Source of the DNA: Perilla frutescens
Taxonomy: Eukaryota; Streptophyta; Magnoliopsida; Lamiales; Lamiaceae
DNA: 64,000 nucleotides
Direction: 5' to 3'
Assembly: GCA_026008535.1 (NCBI GenBank)
Contig: BRKX01000003.1
Location: 59,483,001 to 59,547,000 of the forward strand
This document shows, in pieces, positions 13,194 through 24,716 of this stretch. Below the pieces are notes generated by a model that made no database searches, was not told the origin of the DNA, and worked only from the letters and a program-made list of their open reading frames with translations. Made by a program: the position numbers and the translations under genes. Numbering within the stretch: the stretch's first letter is position 1; every line of letters starts with the position of its first letter.

Positions 13194-13643
13194 CAATCTA
13201 GAAATCATAGAAGGAATCTTGTATTATTTTTGCTTTTCCCCTTTTTTGGAATGAACAATCTAGTACTGAAATTCTGCTTGATCATGATCACACACGTCTC
13301 AGATGACTTTTGAGAAATGAGTCGCAATTAATTGTTAAATGATTATTACTAAAGATTGACGAAAGAACACGCAGCCCAATTTCCACATTAATTATAGTTT
13401 CCACAAATCTATATATACATAAAAAAATCTCACATTTTGCTTAAGCAAATTATTGAATAGAGTCACGAATGACTGTCCGATTCATACAGTTGATCGAATG
13501 ATTATAAAAAATTTGAATTCTACCAGCCATCCATATTTTTTGACCGATCGCCAATTAATCTGAACATCACTCCAAGTCCAATAAAGCACATATATCTATT
13601 AGACGAATCGGAATCAATACGGGTCAACCTGTATTGCCCGCAA

Positions 13644-13644
13644 A

Positions 13645-13694
<50 letters not shown>
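13644..13694. repeat. (AAT)n microsatellite, about 17 units
   Basis: Near-perfect AAT repeats. Confidence 0.97.
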
Positions 13695-13696
<2 letters not shown>

Positions 13697-16179
13697 TCTA
13701 TCAAAAAACAGTATTAATTTTAAAACTAAAAAGTATCACTGAAAATTCAAAAAGTATCACTTGTATCATTAAAAAGTAATGTGTCTGTTACTTATTTTAT
13801 ACGAATTTATTTAGTTCACATTGTAATTTTTTCCATTGCAATCAATGTTTAGAGTTTAGATTTTTTTAGGTTCATGGTTTTTTTAGGATTTTATTTTTAG
13901 TATTTTTTAAAATTTTTAGGGGTTTGTGTTGTATTTTTTAGAATTCATTTGTTTCAGGTTTATTAATCTCAATTAGGGGTTATATTTATTTTTTTTAAAA
14001 AAATTCATTCACTTTTATTTTAGGGTTCACTAATTCCATTTTAGGTTATATATTTATTTTAAAATTAGTTTTTTTTTTAATTTTTAGTTATCGTTTATAT
14101 TTATTTCAAAAAATTAAATTAATTGTCGAGCGCAATGCACGAGCTCACGCATTAGCGTTGGGCGATTGCATTGCGTGAGTTGCCGAATTAAAAAAAGAAA
14201 TCATTCACTTTAATTTTATGATTCATTAAATCAATTTTAGGTTATGTATTTATATCTATTTCAAAAAAATTGAATTAATTCGTTTTAATTTTAGGGTTCA
14301 TTAATTGTATTTTCGAGTATACAATTTTGGAGAAAAAAAAAGAAAAATTGAAAAAAATAATTAACAAAAATATATAATTGGACACGTGTACCCCACACGC
14401 TGTGCGTGGGCATGCATCGCCCTAGTGTGTGCACCGCACGCGCCCGCATAAACTATTTTTCAACCATTATATGTTAATAGATCTGAATAATCTGATGAGT
14501 CCGAATCCATACATAAAGTGCATATGAGAGTGGGCTTGACCAATCGATCAATTCATAACATACCTGTAAAATATTAGTGGCGGGTGACAAAATATATAGG
14601 GAAATATTGTGTACAAATGACATGAAACAATAATATTATAGTAACGAAAAATTGATTGGGAAGTCGGTGCAGTGGACCAGATTTTGAAATATTTCAGTTA
14701 TATCCCACCTAATGTTCTTTTCTTGATGATTTAGTCATACAAAAAATTCACCATCATATATTCATACACTTAATTGACTTTACCTATTCAGGTGACAGTG
14801 ATTGCATCAAGGACATACGCATTATGCTTGAAATTGTTTAATTATCTTTATAGAAAAAGGAAAATCAGTACTAGCAACACTAGACTCTTTGTGTGTCTGT
14901 TTTTTACTTTATAATTTTACATTTTATTTCATCCATATACAACGTAATAACAAACTTGAGTACAAAATTTAAATCACTGAAAAAAGAATAAGATTTCAAG
15001 GCATAAGCTTTCACTTTTCTGCCTTTTTAGTCTTGATATTTAATTTCTAATTTTCAAAATGAATAAGGATAAACAAAAAGTCCAAAAAATTGCATATTTG
15101 GTCAGTTCTATTCGACCGGGTTAATTGCCCCAAAAAATCATAACTTTTACATTTATAATTTATAAATTGCAAATATTTTCGGTTTGATTTTTGAACACCA
15201 AATTTTACTATGATTTTTAATTTGGTGATAAATTAAACATCTCCAATATTTTCGACGATCATATTCTAACATGGTCCACAAATTTTTTGTTTTGTTCATA
15301 TGGACACAAATTTCGACGTGGTATTTATGTGTACAAACGATAAAAATGAAGACGAGGTATTTTCATAATTTTAACATTCAATTAAGTTTTCTAGATTTGG
15401 CAAACTCAATTTCTGAAATTAAATAGACGACGATTTAAAACTGTTGTCATTTCAAGCATGCTTATTGATAAGTTAATATGCAAGATATATGTTACTAACA
15501 CCAGGAGATTATGTTGCTAATATGGTATAAATTCATATTGTTAACTTGATATGCGTTAAACATCATTCACATAACATTAGACCACATGTTGCTGTCGCTT
15601 AACTTATTTAGATGGTGATAGCTTTCTATGTTACTTTATCATATATTTACTGTGGGTCTGATGCTCCTTAGTTTATACTCAGTTTGTAAGTTATCTTAAT
15701 TTTGTATGCGACCCCAACCATCTTGTTTTCCCCCTTCCCTGCCCCCCGGGCTTGTTTGTCGCAATTGTCTCCCCCCTTGCGAGTATCTAATGCTTTTTTT
15801 TTTTCATAAATATCGTACAACATATATTATTCAATCTCAAGTTTTTTCACCCATAAAAAAAAATCATTGGACCACATTAAAAATAACATTGTGTAACATC
15901 ATTCATACATCATATATATTGCTAATATTAGTAATATATATTGCTAATATATAAACAGTGATTTGCTAATATGTTAGTAAATAGTAATATACTGCTAATA
16001 TGTATACATTGATTTGCTAATATGACTTATGAGTGTTGTTGGTTTGAATTTGCAGACAATTTTTTTACAGTTTTCGTAATGAATTAATAACCTTCAATCA
16101 AACACTTATAACTTTCTCAACTATTAATATTTTTTGAAATTTTTCTTTAGTTGAAAAATAGACCCAATTAACTTTCCAA
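13695..16179. other. Intergenic DNA with degenerate repeats
   Basis: No gene supported. 13980-14340 holds diverged repeats of a unit containing TTTTAGGGTTCA and TTTTAGGTTATATATTTAT. The AAAAAGTATCACT-type sequence at 13720-13790 reappears inverted at about 23960-24060. A GC-richer patch at 14125-14185 repeats GCAATGC and GCATTGCG motifs. Confidence 0.5.
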
Positions 16180-16464
16180 CTATATATAGCTCATACTTAT
16201 TATTTTTTCATGAAAACAATTTTGTGTTCAAAGTGAGATATAGTCCATTTTCCTTATATATGAGCATTGAATTTTTATTTTCCTTAATATGCACCTATTT
16301 GATGTTCTTTGAAATTAACATTCATTCTTTTTTGAATTAATAAATAAGGGTACGGTAGGAAAAAAACTATTTAATTTTACTTTCCCAAGAACATTAATTG
16401 ATTTTTCTTAATATATGTAAAAAATGAGAGGGGATCAGACTACATTTTTGGGACGGATGGAATA
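16180..16464. mobile_element. Stowaway-related MITE, left end eroded
   Basis: Right end CATTTTTGGGACGGATGG is Stowaway-like. The body (GCACCTATTTGATGTTCTTT and following text) matches 2590-2787 and 3780-3845. It provides the uninterrupted reference that shows the 2.55 kb copy was split. Confidence 0.55.
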
Positions 16465-18228
16465 TATATTAGCAATATCTGAAAATTACAATTTGTACGT
16501 GCAATTGAGATCTTAAATGAAAGAGCTTGAAAAACTAATGAATTGGATTAAAAACAACAAATAATGATTATTTAAAGTTTTTTTTTTATTTTTTTTTGTA
16601 AATGTGATGATGTAACTTTTTTAAAAAAAGTAGGTATGTGTAAATATTTTTTTTTTAATTTCTCATAATTCCAAACATGCCACCAATTTTTTATCTTTCC
16701 TGTAATAAAGATGTGTGGATTAAATTGATTCCTAGATTTCCAAATCCAATTAGTTCTTAATTATCTGAACTCACCCTGTATATGTGTGTGTGTAATGAAA
16801 CCACAATGGGCCCTAGTTTCGTGGCAAATTTCCAGTAAGCTGATGCAAAGTCTTCAAAACAATTGATGTAATGATGAACTTTAGTTTTGTCCATGCGTTA
16901 AAGACCAAAATATGCTATTCATTTCACGACGTATATATCAATATTAAATGCACAATCCACACAAATCAACTTCTTCCCCACTCTTCTTTCTAACAAAAAC
17001 GATGAAATAAACTGAAAATAAAACAAAAAATTTATTTCGAAGAAACTCATGTTGCTGGAAATTTTATTTACATTTTTCTTTTCTTTTCTCTCTGACCAAA
17101 GTTAGTGATGCATCATTGTTTTCTTGAAAGAAAATTTACCATCTCTCCTAATTTAATTTTGATGAGAGAGAGAGAAGTAAAAGGTCTCAACTTGCCCCCC
17201 CAAAAAAAAAAAGTTCGAAAACTAGCATTAGAATAAAAGGTCTCAACTTACATTTGATGAGAGAGAGAGAAGTAAAAGGTCTCAACTTACATTTTTTTTT
17301 TTTCCAAGATTAGTATTTTCTTCAAATTATAGTTATCAAAGCCAAAAAACAAAACAAGGAAAAAATGAATTACACCAAAAGGTTATGAATTTAACAATTT
17401 TTTTGTAAAAAGTACTTTGTAAACATTCTGCAAACTTGAATTAACATATACGAAGAAATGATTATTTAGCTTTTTCAAAATTTTATTTTCATTTTTTTTT
17501 GTTATCGAAGAATAATAAGGGCAAAAGAGCACAACAAAAAAAAATTCATTTTTTTTTGTTTCTACAATTTTTTTTTTCGTTTCTTCTGTACACGGAGTTT
17601 TATTTTTATTTGTTAGGATTTTAAATGTGGAAACAGAAGGGCAAAACATTACAATAAAATATGTTTTATATTTAAATTCAGGGCTGTGAATAGAATTACC
17701 CTTGATATATCTGATGAGAGATCGCCAGATCAGGTTGAAACAATCCATTTTTAAAGTGGGCTTTTACCTTGCAATGTTCTGGGCTTGGCCCATCAGCCTT
17801 CATATGTTCAAATGCCCACATATTATATTTTTGAGGCACTTAAAACCCATAAGATCACCTATTACATTTCATCTTTCATTTCTAGCTCCAAGTCTTCACT
17901 TTAAAAGTTTTTATTTTTAATTTTTAATTCATATATTATGATTTAATTTAATTTAAAATTTTTATTTATGATTTATCTATTCCCAATTAGAATATATTAA
18001 ACAAAAAAAAGTTATGGAACACCAAATATTGTACGATTGGTAACAGAGAATCTGCTCCCCACTTAGAAATGAAGTTTGAAATAAAAAAATCGACAAGAAT
18101 AGTGATTAGGGAGGGAGTTGAAAATTAATAATGAAATCTGTTATGATGAAAAAATTCCGTATACATGAATATGTATATATAAATATGTATATATCCAAAG
18201 CATGGATGGGCGGGATAAGCGTGTATAT
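16465..18228. other. Intergenic DNA with a small local duplication
   Basis: GATGAGAGAGAGAGAAGTAA followed by AAGGTCTCAACTT occurs at 17161 and again at 17256, a local duplication of about 95 bp. ORFs here are built on A/T tracts and I do not regard them as genes. Confidence 0.5.
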
Positions 18229-18230
18229 AT

Positions 18231-18995
18231 TTATTGGGACGGGAATTGGAGGAATGCGTGGGCCAACATATGTCCCACCTTGATTTGGGCATCAACGGTG
18301 AGATGCACATTGTCTCCTTGGAGTGGCAGCCCCCATGCATCTACACTCTTGAAATTTGGAAGCTTCACCGCCATCTGGCTTTCTCTTACTTTTTCTACGT
18401 ACGGTCCATCTCCCGATGTCACCAACACTTGGACAACTGGTAATGTTGGCATTTGCAACTCAACTCGGACATCATCGATGAACTGTTCGAATTTGATCTT
18501 GTAGGATTCAGCATCATGTAAGTCTGACGTGTCGGACTCACCCTGGAACCACATAAGCCCCCTGAGGGTTCCTCCGTCTTTCAGGGCTGCCTTAGTCCGC
18601 TTCATCATGTCATTGTACAGTTTACTTCCGCGAGCCCACTCGCTTATTTTGGTCCCACCAATGGCGCAAGGAACCAACCCGATCACCCCAATGCAAGGAT
18701 CCTTGGCCAAAATAGTTTTGGCGAACGACATCCCGGGCCCTACCCCACAGGTCTTCGGGTCAATGTCTTGGTGGAGAGGATCGTGTGCCTCTTCCCACGT
18801 AAGCTTGCTGTTGAACCGCAGGATCTGTGGGTCGGCCTTGTCTTCCGCAGGAATCACTCTGTCCCATTTATTGTAACTAATCCCGCCTCGCCCCGCCATA
18901 TTGCTTTGTCCGGCCAGTATGAATATGTTACTTGGTTTGTGGCTGTTTACTACTGTTGAGCAGTACAAAACCATTAACCAAATAAGGGAACTCAT
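18231..18995 (-). CDS. Carbohydrate esterase (SASA/DUF303, SGNH hydrolase fold), intact
   Basis: A 254-residue single-exon protein on the minus strand, close to the usual length of the plant family of probable carbohydrate esterases (At4g34215-like). Residues 1-18 are hydrophobic and look like a secretory signal peptide, so the product probably acts in the secretory pathway or wall. The nucleophile block is FILAGQSNMAG, with Ser31. The oxyanion Gly block AIGGT is at 111-115 and the QGESD block at 151-155. The C-terminal catalytic dyad is in GDNVH (Asp228, His231). The family removes acetyl groups from sugars; the substrate here is unknown. It has no intron, whereas the paralog at 31982-32927 has one at the equivalent of residue 190. 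Its start aligns with the start of the broken paralog at 30485. The ORF is intact, so it is probably functional. Confidence 0.9.
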   Translation of the reverse strand: MSSLIWLMVLYCSTVVNSHKPSNIFILAGQSNMAGRGGISYNKWDRVIPAEDKADPQILRFNSKLTWEEAHDPLHQDIDPKTCGVGPGMSFAKTILAKDPCIGVIGLVPCAIGGTKISEWARGSKLYNDMMKRTKAALKDGGTLRGLMWFQGESDTSDLHDAESYKIKFEQFIDDVRVELQMPTLPVVQVLVTSGDGPYVEKVRESQMAVKLPNFKSVDAWGLPLQGDNVHLTVDAQIKVGHMLAHAFLQFPSQ

Positions 18996-19076
18996 TCTTC
19001 ACCGGAACAAACCAAAACGGTAGAGATTGGTTTGGATATATAAATTGGAATGATGAACCACCATCGTATTTCTGCA

Positions 19077-19090
19077 TTATATATATATAC
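19077..19090 (-). promoter_or_regulatory. Probable TATA region of the intact esterase gene
   Basis: An alternating TA run on the minus strand about 85 bp upstream of the ATG at 18995. The surrounding sequence (for example GCCTTTTCCGCTCT just beyond it) aligns with the upstream region of the second esterase copy, where TATATAATG sits at the matching place. Confidence 0.5.
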
Positions 19091-19113
19091 ATATATATGA
19101 GATTGGTTGCCAT

Positions 19114-20039
19114 GGCGCCTTTTCCGCTCTACCACTTTGATTAATTATTTCATGTGTGTTTGCTAATTATAGATTATCTCGTGGTTCTAATATACGTCAC
19201 GTGTATTTTGATGATATTAATGTTGCGGTGTTGCGGAAAAAATGATAAAACACACACTAGCTATTTCTATTTGGAATAGAGAATATCAAGCACAGGCTAT
19301 TTTTCGCACATGATTGAATTTTATGTTTTATATATTGGGTAATTGGGAATTTTAATTACAGTGTCGAATTACATCCCTTTTGTACCATGCACCCTAAAAA
19401 CAATAAACTTTTGGCATTTTACAACATCAAATTAGTATTGACAAAAAATAATTATGAATTTTAAATGAATTGTTTGTTCGTAAAATTAAATTATATATAT
19501 TAAAACAAATCGAAACTACAGTTTTAACAAATCAAGGTCATTTGTACCGTAATAAAAACTCAAGAAATTTCACGATATCCTTATCTACCTATGGAATGCA
19601 ATTAATTTACCTCTCCGAAATCACATAAATCAAAATAAGTATTTGTCTCGCCGGCATAGAATTTGCCGAGACGTCCATGAATGTATATACTAGAATTATG
19701 CACTACCTTGATTTAAAATAAATTATTATCATCAGTATTCAAAAAAGATCATTCAATTCATCACCCTTTCCCATTTGTGGAATATATTATTGCCATTTTT
19801 ATTGGTGACAAAGAAAAAAAAATAAAAAATACATTCAACTTTTCAATAAGAAATTAAATACTAATTAAAATCATTTGAGGGTGCAACTTGTGAAGGGAAT
19901 AGTAAAATGGGTAGTGTCAAATGCCAAATTATTTATTTTGGGTTTATTGTGCAAAAGAGATATAGTTGATAGGTGCAAAATTGTCAACATATATGTCTTT
20001 TTATATTTTATAATTTTATCTTGTATCGACGTATCATCT
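19114..20039. other. Intergenic region between esterase and the small plus-strand gene
   Basis: AT-rich, no ORF of note. It is the divergent promoter space for the minus-strand esterase and the plus-strand gene at 20373. Confidence 0.5.
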
Positions 20040-20045
20040 TGCATG
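20040..20045 (+). promoter_or_regulatory. RY-type core (TGCATG)
   Basis: TGCATG, the inverted form of the CATGCA seed-expression core, lies about 330 bp upstream of the ATG at 20373. A 6-bp match alone is weak; it is listed because an ABRE also occurs in the same promoter. Confidence 0.3.
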
Positions 20046-20165
20046 TACTAACTAGCTAGTTACGTGCTCTAATAAGATAGTTTATGCTATAAAATAGATA
20101 CAATAATACAATTTATGAAATGAAAATAGAAATTAATTATGTGACTCATCATCTTCTTCTCAACT

Positions 20166-20172
20166 ACGTGTC
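20166..20172 (+). promoter_or_regulatory. ABRE-like G-box (ACGTGTC)
   Basis: ACGTGTC matches the ABA-response element bound by bZIP factors, about 100 bp upstream of the TATA run. It fits a seed- or stress-induced gene, which is an inference. Confidence 0.4.
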
Positions 20173-20265
20173 AGGACTAAAACCCTCCTCACCTTCTGCC
20201 CAACCAGACTCCGCCACACTGATGAACCACTACCATTTTTTACATGATCTCTCTCTCTCTCTCTG

Positions 20266-20277
20266 TATATATATATA
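20266..20277 (+). promoter_or_regulatory. Probable TATA box after a CT-rich patch
   Basis: TATATATATATA directly follows a (CT)n patch at 20248-20264 and lies about 95 bp before the ATG at 20373. Confidence 0.45.
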
Positions 20278-20372
20278 CACATACATACATACATACATAC
20301 AGACTATACACGCTATATTCGTCTATCAAACATCATTACTCTTGCAGAAATTAACGAGTTCAGCCTTATCCC

Positions 20373-20705
20373 ATGAATACTTCAAAGGTAAGGGAGAGTG
20401 TGTGTGTGTGTGTGTGTGTGTGTTTGAGGTAAGAGTGATGTGTGTGTGTTTGAGCTGATTTTGGTGTTGTGTTTAATTAGGGTAATGAAAGAAATAACGG
20501 TGAGGGAGCGGCGGAGATAAACGTGGAGACGGTGGATTACCGGAAGCTAGCGGGGCAGAAGGAGGAGGAGGAGCCACATCAAGAGAAGGTGGCGGTGACT
20601 CATCTCATTCACGACGACAACCCGCCGAGCTTTGTTGCCGGAGCAGCCGCTAAAGTGGCTGAGAAACTACAATCTTCGAAAGAGACCACTACCAAGACGC
20701 AGTAG
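20373..20705 (+). CDS. Small hydrophilic protein, LEA/seed-maturation-like, two exons
   Basis: Exon 1 (20373-20387) encodes MNTSK. A GT-AG intron (20388-20480, donor GTAAGG, acceptor TTTAATTAG) follows. Exon 2 (20481-20705) completes a 79-residue protein ending TTTKTQ. The intron contains a (GT)n run. The protein is highly charged and has no hydrophobic segment. It carries ETVDYRKLAGQ near residues 20-30, an acidic EEEE patch, and a C-terminal Ala-rich amphipathic stretch (AGAAAKVAEKLQ). Composition and GC content stand out from the AT-rich flanks, as expected for a real exon. I do not recognise a named family; the character is that of small LEA or seed-maturation proteins. ABRE and RY motifs upstream fit that. 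Splicing is predicted from sequence only. Confidence 0.65.
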
Positions 20706-21374
20706 TAATTTAATTAATGAATAATACGAATGTTTATCCTTAATTAATTATTGGATGGGGTACTTGTATTTTGTTTTTTAAGAATTGATGGGCATAATTA
20801 AGCTCGAGTTAGAGCTTAGTTTACTAATGCGCATCCAAGGTTTACGAGTTTATAATCACTTTTCTTAATATTTGTATTTAAAATTAAGAGAAAATTACAT
20901 CTATTATGGTTACTGGTTAGTTACAAATTGACCCTCGGAACTTTTTACAGATATTCGAATAATCGGCGAATTGAGGTTCAATTAACTAATTGTTGAAGAA
21001 ACTCCAAATTTTTGGAATTGCATGATTGTTGAAGAAACCCCAATTTTTTTTTTTTTATAACTTTTAAACGATGGTCTGGTCTGAAATGTGATTACTTATC
21101 TCACAATTTTTTTTTTATATATATTTTGAAGTGGAAATACACCTTAACATCTATAACATCCATGTAGTTTTGGACAGAGACGTAATTTTTCACAAGCCGA
21201 AAATTGGTTTCAGTACAAATTAAGTTGTTAATTTGTTAAATTGTAATTCGTGATATAAACCTTAATAATTTGTGAGGTGGTGTAATTTGTCATTAATAAA
21301 GTATTCATTCTCTCATAAAATAAACTTGACGAACTCCATACACTAATAATTGGAATTTCGATACTAATTATTTA
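20706..21374. other. 3' flank of the small gene and intergenic DNA
   Basis: AT-rich with T tracts. The phrase GTTGAAGAAAC followed by CCAA-type text is repeated at about 20992 and 21028. No gene supported. Confidence 0.5.
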
Positions 21375-21379
21375 AATAA

Positions 21380-22926
21380 TGTTAGAATTTGTTGTCTCAA
21401 ATACTGTGAAAATAAAATCACGTGTAATGTTATACACAATGTTGTAGTTAATGTTACTCACATTACTGACGATATTGTCACAGGAATTTATAAATAGTTT
21501 GCACGAAAATATCTTTAAAACACAAGCATAAAACAGCTTGTGAAAAATGTCAAAATGCAAATAATAGAGTGATGTTGAAGCTAGTGTCAAACACTATACC
21601 TTCAACACGCAGCAGAATTTCAAAGAACAACTTGCACGAAAATTAATTTTAAATCACACACAACACGTGCCTCAGGGTGAAATCACACTTCACTGGTGTT
21701 GAAAATTACAATGCTGATGTTGCTCAGATTCACTCCCTTGACAACACAACATACAATACAAGGAACCATTTTTCAAGTTTCACTCACTTGAATAATTCCT
21801 CTCAAAAACACTATCTAACATCTAGATAGCTAAATAATGTATCTACTCGAAGAACTACTAACAATCAATCTAATCAGTACCTATACACATAACTAAGATA
21901 AAACCTGTCTATAGTTGATCCAAACAATAGATCTGATGTCGCGTTGAATATTGACAGAGCTCTAGTAGACACAAATGCAAGCTTCAAGTTTTCTCACTAC
22001 TCCAGGTGAGATTTTCTCTACTTGCATACAATACTGCAGAGATCCAAAAACACTTGAAAACGTAACTCCCTACAAATACAACTAAGATATACAGATCTTA
22101 GTTGATCGAGACAATAGAGAAGATGTTTATCGCAATGTCGAAGAGATTTCTGACAAAAAAGTACCGCAACCTTCAAGCTTCTCACGTTGACTCCGTGATG
22201 GTGTCTTCGGCTGGGTGACTCAAGCTCTGGATTTTCTCACTCACAGCGGTGATATTTTCTCTGCTTGAGCAACCTCTTCAATTGTAAATTATACTCCTTA
22301 TAAAGCACTCTTCACTTGAATCGGTTGAAGACCATGTTATCCTCTTGAACGTGTGTTGAAAATAACCGCCACCACTTCTATAGATTGGAAGAAACCACCC
22401 CTTGTTGTGGCTAGAAGAAGAGCCCACGTCCTACACTATTTCTCTAGTGTTCCAGCAAGTTAACTACTAAGAAGAAACGGTTAAATAGAAGATAACATGA
22501 TTCCTAAAAAATAGGGCATATATTTGACTAAATCAAATTTATTTAAAAATTAAAAAAAAAATATCCCATCATATATATCCATTATTTGAAATATACATTT
22601 CGTAGATATATATGATTTAAGATATACAAATTAATTATATCAAATTAAATTAAAAAAAAAATCCTAAAAAGTAGGAACAAACTTTGAGATTTTCAAAGAA
22701 AAGTATATCCACAATCTTAACCATCCATATCCACTTATTTTAAATTCAATTTTCGTGGATATATTTAATTAAGATTGACAAATAAATCAGATTAATTCAA
22801 AAGAGAATTAATCCTAAAAACTAGGAAATGATAAGATTATTATATTTGAATGTCTCAGACAATGTTGCAGGAGTTCAGTGTGACATCAACTTTGAGATTG
22901 GACTCAATGTCATACACCTCCTCACA
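21380..22926 (-). mobile_element. Solo LTR, 1547 bp, with 5-bp target duplication
   Basis: Begins TGTTAGAATT and ends CCTCCTCACA, giving TG...CA ends, and is flanked by AATAA at 21375-21379 and again at 22927-22931. No internal region. On the minus strand a TATA-like TTTATAAGGAG lies near 22300, so minus is the likely transcription direction. Two related sub-blocks inside it (around 21900-22060 and 22080-22260) share AACTAAGAT and GATTTTCTC phrases, an old internal duplication. Lineage is not determined; Copia is likely. Confidence 0.75.
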
Positions 22927-22978
22927 AATAACACTGAGCTTTAAGGTGAAAATGTTTTTAAAATTATATATCTACTAG

Positions 22979-23085
22979 TCCTGGTGGGGATGGTCTAGTG
23001 GTCTAGTAGTGGAGTGAGGTTGTTTGGAGAAAGATCGTTCGAATCTCCTCAATATCATAAGTTGGGTGTGTGAGTGAAAAAAAAA
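22979..23085 (+). mobile_element. tRNA-derived SINE, about 107 bp
   Basis: Contains an RNA polymerase III A box TGGTCTAGTGG (22991-23001) and B box GTTCGAATC (23037-23045), 36 bp between them, followed by a 3' A-tail (23077-23085). CTACTA-containing flanks (22972-22977 and 23093-23098) may be the target duplication. The tRNA-like head followed by a short unrelated tail is the layout of plant SINEs. Confidence 0.7.
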
Positions 23086-23154
23086 TATGTACCTACTACA
23101 TTTTTCAACTTAAATAAACGTGATACGCAGTGAAACAAAATATATTTAAAATCG

Positions 23155-23546
23155 GGGTTAATTGTAGAATTTAACACAATGTTTGCACTATTTTATAATT
23201 TTCACCATTTATAATTTTCGCACAACGTATAAAAATTTGCAATTCATATCATAATTTTTAATATTTTTGTAATTACAACATTCACAATATTAATCCGCCA
23301 TATAAATCTATATATCCTAGATTTGTGCTATTTTCAACCACCTAAATGACGTCATTATATAGATTCACTATATATAAAAAGATTCTCCATTAGTTTCATC
23401 TCCATAAAACATCGTTTTATGTTGGATTAATAGAGATGTTACAATTGCAAAAATATTAAAGGTTGTGATATGAATTATAAATTTTTAAACATTGTGAAAA
23501 AATTATAAAATGGTGCAAATATTATGTTAAATTATGCAATTAACCC
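23155..23546. mobile_element. Fold-back MITE with very long inverted repeats, 392 bp
   Basis: The left arm starting GGGTTAATTG and the right arm ending CAATTAACCC are inverted copies over roughly 130 bp each, around a short centre near 23330-23400. Flanks TTAAAATCG and TTAAAATTA could be a decayed 9-bp duplication, which would suggest a Mutator-type origin. No ORF. Confidence 0.7.
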
Positions 23547-24090
23547 TTAAAATTATATACCTAACTCTTTTTTTTTTTGAAAAAAAATTATATACCTAAC
23601 CAATCATCATGATAAAATAAACTTGACGAAAATAAAATATTAAAGAAGGATATTCGAAATATTGTTTTTATAGAAAATTTGTTGAAAATAGTTTTATCAA
23701 TTCAATTTCTTGAGGAAAAGACAGATGTTAGTGGAAAGCAAAATAGATATTTTTGGAGTGTAGAATTGTGAATATTTATATTAAGATAGATATTTAGTGG
23801 ATCACAATTTGAATGTTCCAGTTCACCCATGTCATGCTGAATATTTATAAGTAATGGGAATTCTCCCATATATTGTGCGCATATCAGACGATTAATTAAC
23901 ATATTAATAGGTCGGGTCAATTTGCGTTCACTCATAGATCCGGTTAATTCGTAAAAAAAGGTGATAAGGATGATACTTTTTAAGAGTATATATGATACTT
24001 TTTGAATTTTGAGTGATATTTTTTAATATTACGATTGATATTGATTTTGATTTTTTTTTGCAGGTTAACTGGGTCAATGCTCGTTGATCC
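23547..24090. other. Intergenic DNA with a dispersed repeat
   Basis: 23960-24090 contains GATACTTTTTGAATTTTGAG and a following GCAGGTTAACTGGGTCAATG. Both match the reverse complement of 13620-13790, so one repeat family is present twice in opposite orientation. Confidence 0.5.
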
Positions 24091-24716
24091 ACGTTGATCG
24101 TCTGATATGCACCTAGATAAACTACCTCAAAATAAAACGCGCTTAGCTCGAATTCATAATTGGATTCGCACTTCAGAAATTAATTGATAAGAAGAACGAT
24201 GAAGAAATAATAAAATTGAATGTTGAAACTTCTGTAGAGAATCGTTTTTCCAAGTGTCTGACGCTCAGTTTGTGAATTCTGGATACTCGAAATTGATAGA
24301 GTCATACTCTATCTAGAAGTCTTTTAATACAAATCCCTTAATTAATTAATAAAAAAGAAATCTAATCCTAATCCAACTAGGAAAATAATAAAAACTTAGT
24401 CCAACAGTAATAAAAAAACTGCATAAATTTTGTCCAGGCCCACAAGCTGGTGCAGATCCACTATCTTCAGCCCAGTACTCGCATAATCCATCAGTCAGTA
24501 TGCCCATACTGACTGCCTTCCGGACTCTTCAGCTTTTCTTCAATCAAATTGCGTCAAAACCCTCCAAAACAATGCCATTATCTCCACTTCCATGTCAACT
24601 ACCTGAAATTAACCACAAGACACAAATTCTTCCACAAAACTTGACCATGGGGTGAGTAACACTACAAAAATATACAAAAAATGACCCAAAATATATATGA
24701 AATAATAACCTAATCA
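24091..24716 (-). mobile_element. Possible 3' LTR of an Athila-like remnant
   Basis: On the minus strand a purine-rich tract GTAGGGGGTTTGATTAGG ends the internal region, and TGATTAGG at 24716 would be the LTR start. The lower boundary is not defined and no partner LTR is in the window, so this rests on the polypurine tract and its position after the coding remnant. Confidence 0.35.

Noticed and set aside
17383..17748. 121-residue minus-strand ORF
   Set aside because: Lys/Asn/Phe-rich translation of A/T tracts without motifs or splice context.
18202..18876. Plus-strand ORFs over the esterase (for example 18202-18504 and 18529-18876)
   Set aside because: They are antisense shadows of the minus-strand esterase, which has all catalytic motifs. 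The same applies around 30139-30537 and 32487-32859.
20266..20458. ORF at 20120-20458 reading through the CT and GT repeats
   Set aside because: It runs across the predicted TATA box, 5' leader and intron of the small gene; the GT-AG spliced frame is far more protein-like.
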